From: an uncultured Pseudomonadota bacterium
Lineage (GTDB): Bacteria > Pseudomonadota > Gammaproteobacteria > Burkholderiales > SG8-39
Reading direction: 5' to 3'
DNA: 5,560 bases
Assembly: GCA_903909415.1 (NCBI GenBank)
Contig: CAIVVS010000063.1
Location: 1-5,560 of the forward strand
Shown here: positions 1-3,575 of the stretch, piece after piece
Numbering within the stretch: the stretch's first letter is position 1
Layout: each line of letters opens with the position of its first letter
The notes under the pieces: generated by a model
What the model was told of the DNA's origin: nothing
Seen by the model: the letters and a program-made list of their open reading frames with translations, nothing else
Databases searched by the model: none
Translations under genes and position numbers: made by a program

Positions 1-187
1 ATGCGCGGATGAACGCGCTGTCGAGCTCGCCCACGCTGCGCCGGGCAAACGCCCAGCGCTCACCGGCCGTGATGTTCTGCAGCTCCCATTCGTTGAGCTG
101 CTGGTGGTTGGTGATATGCGCGGGGATGAGACCGGCGGCTTCGTCGGGGTCGAGCGGTGTGGCGCCGTCCGGATACTCGAAGTTCAT
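1..187 (-). CDS. Mobile mystery protein B, Fic-family (partial, N-terminal 62 residues)
   Basis: This is the 5' part of a minus-strand gene that leaves the window at position 1; translation from the ATG at 187 gives 62 open codons. Residues 11-25 read PLDPDEAAGLIPAHI and residues 32-39 NEWELQNI, followed by WAFARR. That is the characteristic N-terminus of 'mobile mystery protein B', a Fic/DOC-fold family of about 200 residues. The catalytic Fic motif (HPFxxGNGR type) would lie beyond the edge and cannot be checked. Known for the family: it is found next to mobile mystery protein A, often on plasmids or islands, and Fic proteins usually transfer AMP or related groups to target proteins. The start is fixed by a 4-base ATGA overlap with the stop of the upstream HTH gene, implying translational coupling. 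Inference: this is the toxin-like half of a toxin-antitoxin-like pair. Confidence 0.88.
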   Translation of the reverse strand, partial: MNFEYPDGATPLDPDEAAGLIPAHITNHQQLNEWELQNITAGERWAFARRSVGELDSAFIRA

Positions 188-648
188 TCCCAGAGCTTGC
201 GCGGGCTGCCCTGCAGCAGCGACTCGGCCAGCAGCTTGCGCTGGCGGTCCATGCCTTCGGCGGCGACGTCCTGCGCCTCCAGCGCCATCGACCGGCCGGT
301 GGGCGCGAGTAGTTCGCCCGCCAGCGCATGCGCACGCGCCTGGCGCACGGCATCGAGCGAGCCGCCGCGCGGCACGAGTGCGTACACCACCGTGCAGTCC
401 ATCGCCCGCGCCAGCCGGTCGAGGCTGTCGAGGGTGATGCGGCGGCGTGCTTCGGCGGCTTCCATGGCTTGGACGGTGGAGCGGCTCACGCCCATGCGCG
501 CGGCGAGCTGCGCCCCGGTCATGCCGAGGGCGCGTCGCACGGCGCTGACCCAGCCGCCCCGGGGAGCGGCGCCCACCTCAGGCGTGGGGAAGTGCGACAA
601 GGCATCGGAGAGTTGGAGCCGGGAATGGGCGGCGTGGCGGGTAGACAT
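184..648 (-). CDS. Mobile mystery protein A, Xre-type HTH regulator
   Basis: A 154-residue protein, the usual length for mobile mystery protein A. The helix-turn-helix lies at about residues 34-92: WVSAVRRALGMTGAQLAARM, then GVSRSTVQAMEAAEA, then the second half of the domain ITLDSLDRLARAMDCTVVYALVP. Residues 100-154 are a helical, arginine- and alanine-rich tail (VRQARAHALAGELL) that probably contacts the partner. Its stop codon overlaps the start of the Fic-family gene by 4 bases (ATGA), so the two are made together. Likely role: DNA-binding antitoxin-like partner and autorepressor of the operon. That is inferred from family and context, not shown. No clear Shine-Dalgarno precedes the ATG at 648. 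The start is supported by the family length and by a sigma70-like promoter about 30-60 bp upstream. Confidence 0.88.
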   Translation of the reverse strand: MSTRHAAHSRLQLSDALSHFPTPEVGAAPRGGWVSAVRRALGMTGAQLAARMGVSRSTVQAMEAAEARRRITLDSLDRLARAMDCTVVYALVPRGGSLDAVRQARAHALAGELLAPTGRSMALEAQDVAAEGMDRQRKLLAESLLQGSPRKLWE

Positions 649-679
649 GATTTGATGTGTTTGGGCAGCAGATCAGGTG

Positions 680-709
680 ATTATCGATGCTTAAAAGCAG
701 CAAAGTCAA
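680..709 (-). promoter_or_regulatory. Sigma70-like promoter of the mystery A/B operon
   Basis: Read on the minus strand, a -35 box TTGACT (704-709, 5/6 to TTGACA) and a -10 box GATAAT (680-685, 5/6 to TATAAT) are separated by 18 bp. A start of transcription near 673 would give a leader of about 25 nt before the ATG at 648. It lies in an AT-rich patch that contrasts with the surrounding GC-rich DNA. This is by-eye matching; no transcript data. Confidence 0.6.
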
Positions 710-717
710 ACTGCTTT
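694..717. promoter_or_regulatory. Inverted repeat over the -35 box, candidate operator
   Basis: AAAGCAG (694-700) and CTGCTTT (711-717) form a perfect 7-bp dyad with a 10-base spacer that contains the -35 box of the predicted promoter. A repressor bound here would block RNA polymerase. The adjacent HTH protein is the obvious candidate, as autoregulation is usual for such pairs. Binding is inferred. Confidence 0.45.
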
Positions 718-735
718 GATGCTCAAAAACATCAA
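716..735. promoter_or_regulatory. TTGATG-N8-CATCAA dyad upstream of the promoter
   Basis: A perfect 6-bp inverted repeat, TTGATG (716-721) and CATCAA (730-735), directly upstream of the -35 dyad and overlapping it by two bases. Further TTGAT-type words occur nearby: TTGATG at 652-657 just ahead of the HTH start codon, and ATCAA-type words at 758-776. They may be half-sites of a regulator, or simply a product of the local AT-richness. Confidence 0.3.
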
Positions 736-812
736 TCTCTGACGCCCCAGCCGCCTATCAAAAGATTTATCAATTAAAACAGCAAGTTATCCTGATTTAG
801 GGGCGTTTTGTG

Positions 813-1018
813 GCAAAAGCAAAGTCGCTGGATTCCCGCTTTCGCGGGAATGACGCCGTGCGGGTGTGTGACACCTCACCGGATGTTGGGGAACGGCAAC
901 GACGCTGGGTTCCCGCTTTCGCGGGAATGACGGGGTGCCTAGGTCACTACCGCGAAGCCGGAAACGACGGCGCACACCTCGGTCATTCCCGCGAAAGCGG
1001 GAATCCAGTGTCTTTTGC
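813..1018. repeat. Composite palindromic repeat, copy 1 (REP/BIME-like, dRS3-like hairpins)
   Basis: Three 27-bp units, each with a perfect or near-perfect hairpin, lie at 828-854, 905-931 and 982-1008. The core is ATTCCCGC-TTTC-GCGGGAAT (832-851). Units 1 and 2 point the same way (one mismatch at the stem edge). Unit 3 is the exact reverse complement of unit 1. Both spacers are exactly 50 bp, so units start every 77 bp. The element is bounded by a 7-bp inverted repeat, GCAAAAG (813-819) and CTTTTGC (1012-1018). The 20-bp core fits the ATTCCC-N8-GGGAAT pattern known as dRS3 in Neisseria, also a betaproteobacterium. No target duplication is obvious. Short decayed arms (around 958-968 and 1021-1031) sit in and beside it. 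There is no gene here: the open frames are translations of the repeat (SRESGNP, PRKRE, SRFRGND). Confidence 0.85.
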
Positions 1019-1075
1019 AGCCGGGAACGACGGTGGGTTTGGGCTTCGACTCCGCAGGCCTGGCGGCAAGCCACT

Positions 1076-1486
1076 TCAGCGCAGCAGGGCCTGCGCCAGC
1101 GAAGCCGGGGAGTGGATCTGAACGCCCGCGATGCGCTTGCCGTACCAATGGCCGAAATGGGTCTTGTCGCCGGTGACGAGTGCGTCGCACTTCAGGCGGA
1201 TCGCAGCACCGAGCACGGGGCGGTCCTTCTCCGGCAACTGGCTGGCGATGTCGGGCAATGCGGCACTTGGCTGCGCCGGCGCCAGGTGGATCGCCGACAG
1301 CAATGTCTCCAGATCGTGTACGGCCGCGGGGAACTTGGCGTGGATGTTCCGCCGCGCCTCCTCGGCCACAAATCCGTCCGCCCAGAGCGTGTGACCGGCA
1401 TCCGCAAGCAAGGCCAGCAACTGACGCACGGCGCCCGCGCTCTTGGCCGCAGAGAACAGGATGTTGGCGTCGAGGAAAATCCGCAT
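1076..1486 (-). CDS. PIN-domain toxin (VapC-like ribonuclease)
   Basis: A 136-residue PIN-domain protein filling the whole family length. It begins MRIFLDANILFSA, with the first metal-binding aspartate at D6. VAEEARRN gives the conserved acidic residue (E42 or E43). EKDRPVLGAAIRLKCDALVT places D88 and D101, and TGDKTHFG gives D107. These acidic residues would coordinate Mg2+ or Mn2+ for RNA cleavage, as in VapC-type toxins. The gene lies 38 bp downstream of an AbrB-type antitoxin gene on the same strand, the standard antitoxin-first order. The RNA target cannot be predicted. The Shine-Dalgarno is poor: GGAG is about 15 nt from the ATG and GGGA very close to it, so translation may depend on coupling. 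Closest in style to the COG1569-like PIN group, but the exact subfamily is uncertain. No intrinsic terminator is obvious after the stop. Confidence 0.88.
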   Translation of the reverse strand: MRIFLDANILFSAAKSAGAVRQLLALLADAGHTLWADGFVAEEARRNIHAKFPAAVHDLETLLSAIHLAPAQPSAALPDIASQLPEKDRPVLGAAIRLKCDALVTGDKTHFGHWYGKRIAGVQIHSPASLAQALLR

Positions 1487-1524
1487 GGTCCCGCGCCTGC
1501 TCCAGTCCCGGCCGGCGCGACGGA

Positions 1525-1782
1525 TCAGCGCGCGCGGCGGCGCGTGCGGGCTTTCGGCTTGGCCGCCAGTACCTTGGCGAGTTCCGCCTCCGCCGCGTCG
1601 AACTCGCGGACCCGCTGCTCGCCGTAGACCTCCAGCGGGAGCGTGACCGCCGGTCGCAACAGCAAGCCTTCCGGCGTGGTCTCCGCGATCAACTGGTCAT
1701 CGGCGCGGATGCCCATGGCCGCGCGCAGTTTCGCCGGGAGGGTAACCAGGCCGCGGCTGGTGACGGTGAGGGTGGCTTTCAT
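1525..1782 (-). CDS. AbrB/MazE/SpoVT-type antitoxin
   Basis: An 85-residue protein. Residues 1-46 form a swapped-hairpin AbrB DNA-binding domain, with TSRGLVTLPAKLR at 8-20 and GIRADDQLIAE at 24-34, typical of this family. The C-terminal part (about 47-85) runs LEVYGEQRVREFDAAEAELA, then a strongly basic tail KPKARTRRRAR. It probably wraps and inhibits the PIN toxin encoded 38 bp downstream. The open frame extends 40 codons further up, to 1902, but that extension is a translation of the palindromic repeat (PSFPRKREPS). The start at 1782 is chosen because the domain begins at MKATLTVTSRG. There is no Shine-Dalgarno; a predicted promoter places the transcript start almost at the ATG. Likely autorepressor through the large inverted repeat just upstream (inferred). 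Confidence 0.9.
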   Translation of the reverse strand: MKATLTVTSRGLVTLPAKLRAAMGIRADDQLIAETTPEGLLLRPAVTLPLEVYGEQRVREFDAAEAELAKVLAAKPKARTRRRAR

Positions 1783-1788
1783 GCTAAC

Positions 1789-1817
1789 AGTATGGCCGAA
1801 ATGCAGAATTGCTGCAA
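1789..1817 (-). promoter_or_regulatory. Candidate promoter of the antitoxin-toxin operon
   Basis: Read on the minus strand, TTGCAG (about 1812-1817; matches only the TTG of TTGACA well) and CATACT (1789-1794; 4/6 to TATAAT) are exactly 17 bp apart. Transcription would start about 6-7 nt after the -10 box, practically at the ATG at 1782, giving a leaderless or nearly leaderless mRNA. Both boxes overlap the 1793-1825 inverted repeat. The match to consensus is modest. Confidence 0.35.
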
Positions 1818-1825
1818 TTCGGCCA
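1793..1825. promoter_or_regulatory. 14-bp inverted repeat, candidate AbrB-antitoxin operator
   Basis: TGGCCGAAATGCAG (1793-1806) and CTGCAATTCGGCCA (1812-1825) are reverse complements at 13 of 14 positions, with a 5-base centre AATTG. The dyad begins 10 bp ahead of the antitoxin ATG and covers the predicted promoter. AbrB/MazE-type antitoxins typically bind such palindromes to repress their own operon. Its right arm touches the start of the second composite repeat. Confidence 0.65.
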
Positions 1826-1950
1826 AAAGCAAAGTCGCTGGGTTCCCGCTTTCGCGGGAACGACGGTGTGCGGGTGCGTGCCAGCTCGCCGGATCGCGGC
1901 AACCCTGGGCCCGGTCATTCCCGCGAAAGCGGGAATCCAGTGTCGTTCGC
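1822..1950. repeat. Composite palindromic repeat, copy 2 (REP/BIME-like)
   Basis: Two 27-bp hairpin units in inverted orientation lie at 1838-1864 and 1914-1940, 76 bp apart from start to start. The right unit is identical to the right unit of copy 1; the left has two differences from unit 1 of copy 1. Compared without gaps by eye, 1824-1894 matches 814-884 at 63 of 71 positions, including an identical 18-base stretch (814-831 = 1824-1841), so the two copies are true relatives in direct orientation. The outer ends are more worn than in copy 1: the left reads GCCAAAAG and the right GTTCGC. The right hairpin (1917-1936) lies 21 bp past the Bug stop codon and would form in the 3' end of that mRNA, where it may act in transcript termination or stability (inferred). 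Confidence 0.85.
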
Positions 1951-1957
1951 CAATGGG

Positions 1958-2923
1958 CTACTGAAGTGGTATCCCCGCCTTCTCGATCAGCGCCTTGAAC
2001 TTGGGCGCATCGGCCAGGATGCGGGCGCGCAGTTGGTCCGGTCCCGCGGGGCGGGCCTCGAAGCCGGCGGCGAGCGCCTTTTCCTTCGCCTCGGGCCGGG
2101 CCAGTGCCTTGGCGGCTTCCGCGGCGAGGCGCTGCACGATGTCGGCAGGCAGGCCTGCCGGGCCGAACAGCGCGAAGATGCTCTCCACCGCGAAGTCCGG
2201 GTAGCCGGACTCCATCATGGTGGGCACGTTGGGCAGGCCGGGCCAGCGCGCGGTGCCGGTGACGGCCAGTCCCGTGAGGCGCCCGGACTCCACCAGGCCC
2301 TGCGCCGGCGGCACGGCGGTGGACGAGGCATCGATGGACTTGCCCAGCACCGCCTGCACCGCGAGGCCGGCGCCGGCATAGGGCACCTGGGTGTAGCTGA
2401 TGCCGCCCTGGACCATCAGCAGTTCGCTGGCGATGTGCGGCGGCGAGCCGGTGCCGGAGTTGCCCATGTTGAACTTGCCGGGGTTGGCCTTGGCGCGCGT
2501 GACGAACTCGCCGATGGTCTTGATGCCGCTGTCCGGGTGGATCACGAAAACGGACGGCGCCACCGCGAGCTGGGAGATCGCGGTGAAGTCCTTCTGGAAC
2601 TCGTAGTTCAGCGTCTTGTACAGGGACGGGTTGATGGTGAACTGGCTGGTGCCGGTGACCAGCAGCGTGTAGCCGTCGGGCGCGGCCTTGGCGGCGACCA
2701 CGGTGCCGATGTTGCCGCCGGCGCCGGCGCGGTTCTCCACCACGAAAGACTGGCCGAGGGCGTCGGCCAGCAGCTGCGCCGCCACGCGCCCGACGATGTC
2801 GCTCGGGCCGCCGGGGGCGAAGGGCACGATCACCTTCACCACGCGCTGCGGGTAGGACTGGGCGTAGGCGTTGCCCGCAAGTGCGAGCACCGCGACCAGG
2901 AGGATGCGAAGGAGTTTGTTCAT
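1958..2923 (-). CDS. Bug-family (TctC-like) periplasmic solute-binding receptor
   Basis: A 321-residue protein, the normal length for the Bug family. Residues 1-21 are a Sec signal peptide (MNKLL, hydrophobic core, NAYA, cleavage before Q22), so the mature protein is periplasmic. The mature N-terminus carries the family signature: YPQRVVKVIVPFAPGG (24-39), SDIVGR (41-46), and ENRAGAGGNIGT (63-74). DGYTLL is at 83-88, and PYAGAG (181-186) is in the second domain. Bug receptors capture small solutes, often carboxylates, by a two-lobed fold. Partner TctA/TctB membrane genes are not present here, so this is an orphan, as most Bug proteins are. The start at 2923 is preferred over the in-frame ATG at 2950 because a GAGG Shine-Dalgarno lies 5 nt ahead and the signal peptide begins there. 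It lies 7 bp after the cupin gene, in the same operon. The ligand is unknown. Confidence 0.96.
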   Translation of the reverse strand: MNKLLRILLVAVLALAGNAYAQSYPQRVVKVIVPFAPGGPSDIVGRVAAQLLADALGQSFVVENRAGAGGNIGTVVAAKAAPDGYTLLVTGTSQFTINPSLYKTLNYEFQKDFTAISQLAVAPSVFVIHPDSGIKTIGEFVTRAKANPGKFNMGNSGTGSPPHIASELLMVQGGISYTQVPYAGAGLAVQAVLGKSIDASSTAVPPAQGLVESGRLTGLAVTGTARWPGLPNVPTMMESGYPDFAVESIFALFGPAGLPADIVQRLAAEAAKALARPEAKEKALAAGFEARPAGPDQLRARILADAPKFKALIEKAGIPLQ

Positions 2924-2928
2924 GTCGG

Positions 2929-2932
2929 CCTC
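2929..2932 (-). promoter_or_regulatory. Shine-Dalgarno of the Bug gene overlapping the cupin stop
   Basis: On the minus strand the cupin stop codon TGA (2931-2933) and the GAGG ribosome-binding word (2929-2932) overlap as TGAGG, 5 nt ahead of the ATG at 2923. A ribosome finishing the cupin gene would reach the next start site directly. This decides the Bug start and supports translational coupling. Confidence 0.65.
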
Positions 2933-3479
2933 AGGCTTTCCAGGTGCCATCGATCAGGATGAAGGCCATGCGGCAGACTTCCTTGGAGCGGTTGCTCCAC
3001 GCATGGTTGGTGCCGCGCTGCACGGCGACGTCGCCCGCGCGGAGCAAGGTCTCGGTGTCGTCCATCACCATCCAGATCTCGCCCGAGAGCACGATGCCGT
3101 AGTCCACGGTCTCGGTCTTGTGCATGAAGGGATGGGGCGCGTTCTCGTTGCCGTCCACCGCGTGCTTGGAGCCGAACTCGGCATAGGCCGCCACCGCCTT
3201 GGCGCGGTCGATCTTGCCGTGCCAGGTGGTGTCGGGCGGCAGCTCGGCGATGCGGCACACGGTGCCACCGATAGGCGGCTCGATGCTGCGCGGCCGGTCG
3301 GTGGGCTCGTGCGTCTCGCGCGTCTTGGCCGGTACGCCGTCGGTGACCCAGACCTCGCTGGAGGAGAATCCCGGGCGCATGCTGTTGGTGTGCACCACCG
3401 GCGTCGGCCCGTCGCTGGTGATGATGGATTTGCCGTTTGCGTCCCAGCCGGTGACGACCCGGCGTACTGTCGTGCCCAT
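2931..3479 (-). CDS. Small cupin-domain protein
   Basis: A 182-residue single-domain cupin. The cupin barrel is in the C-terminal half. Motif 1 is seen as H116-P-F-M-H120 ... DYGIVLSGE (126-134). Motif 2 is G149-D-V-A-V-Q-R-G156-T-N-H159-A-W-S-N163. The histidines H116, H120 and H159 are plausible metal ligands; E123 or D126 may take the place of the usual glutamate. The N-terminal half (RRVVTGWDANGKSIITSDG, then a W44 region) looks like an extra strand-rich segment common in such proteins near catabolic genes. Function is open: dioxygenase-like, isomerase-like or regulatory. The start at 3479 has a strong GGAGGAGGAG Shine-Dalgarno. The frame stays open for about 2 kb further upstream, antisense to the hydrolase gene, but that extension has no protein-like features. 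First gene of an operon with the Bug receptor. Confidence 0.9.
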   Translation of the reverse strand: MGTTVRRVVTGWDANGKSIITSDGPTPVVHTNSMRPGFSSSEVWVTDGVPAKTRETHEPTDRPRSIEPPIGGTVCRIAELPPDTTWHGKIDRAKAVAAYAEFGSKHAVDGNENAPHPFMHKTETVDYGIVLSGEIWMVMDDTETLLRAGDVAVQRGTNHAWSNRSKEVCRMAFILIDGTWKA

Positions 3480-3484
3480 GTTTG

Positions 3485-3494
3485 CTCCTCCTCC
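3485..3494 (-). promoter_or_regulatory. Strong Shine-Dalgarno of the cupin gene
   Basis: Minus-strand GGAGGAGGAG ends 5 nt ahead of the ATG at 3479. It is the best ribosome-binding site in the window and settles the cupin start against the very long open frame upstream. Confidence 0.85.
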
Positions 3495-3495
3495 G

Positions 3496-3525
3496 ATGAC
3501 TGTGTCATGCGTCACAGGACGTGAC
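3496..3525. promoter_or_regulatory. Dyad cluster in the divergent cupin/hydrolase intergenic region (CRP-type match)
   Basis: Three overlapping symmetric elements lie between the two divergent genes: ATGAC-TGT-GTCAT (3496-3508), TGTGT-CATGCG-TCACA (3501-3516), and GTCAC-AGGAC-GTGAC (3511-3525). The middle one matches the CRP-type pattern TGTGA-N6-TCACA at 9 of 10 half-site positions. Its centre is 67.5 bp ahead of the hydrolase start and about 29 bp ahead of the cupin start. No convincing -35/-10 pair was found for either gene. A regulator binding here could control both directions; its identity is not known. Confidence 0.4.
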
Positions 3526-3528
3526 CCC

Positions 3529-3560
3529 GCGCTGCAGCAACATGCGGGCGCTGCAAGCGC
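3529..3560. repeat. Short direct and inverted repeats ahead of the hydrolase gene
   Basis: GCGCTGCA occurs at 3529-3536 and again at 3548-3555, 19 bp apart. The second copy starts a perfect small dyad GCGCT-GCA-AGCGC (3548-3560). They sit 16-47 bp ahead of the hydrolase ATG and could be operator or leader structure, but such words arise easily in GC-rich DNA. Confidence 0.25.
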
Positions 3561-3575
3561 GATGCTCTCTCCTCC

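Noticed and set aside
104..655. Plus-strand open frames over the HTH and Fic genes
   Set aside because: Overlap clear family members on the other strand; compositionally typical of GC-rich shadows.
828..1008. CRISPR-like array because of 27-bp repeats with 50-bp spacers
   Set aside because: Only three units, one inverted, each a long perfect hairpin; spacers are partly alike between the two copies and no cas genes are present.
787..1074. Open frames on both strands between the two toxin-antitoxin-like operons
   Set aside because: Their translations consist of repeat-derived peptides (SRESGNP, PRKRE, SRFRGND) from the hairpins; no start signals or domain.
1040..1075. Intrinsic terminator after the PIN gene
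   Set aside because: The CCGCAGGCCTGGCGG stretch is only an imperfect palindrome and no T-run follows on the relevant strand.
1783..1902. N-terminal extension of the AbrB antitoxin
   Set aside because: The extra 40 codons translate the operator palindrome and composite repeat; the AbrB domain begins at the ATG at 1782.
2924..2950. Upstream ATG at 2950 as start of the Bug gene
   Set aside because: It would overlap the cupin coding end and put a charged stretch before the signal peptide; the ATG at 2923 has a GAGG site at good spacing.
1643..2962. Long plus-strand open frame of 439 codons across the Bug gene
   Set aside because: Antisense shadow of the Bug receptor, rich in His, Gly and Arg without domain features.
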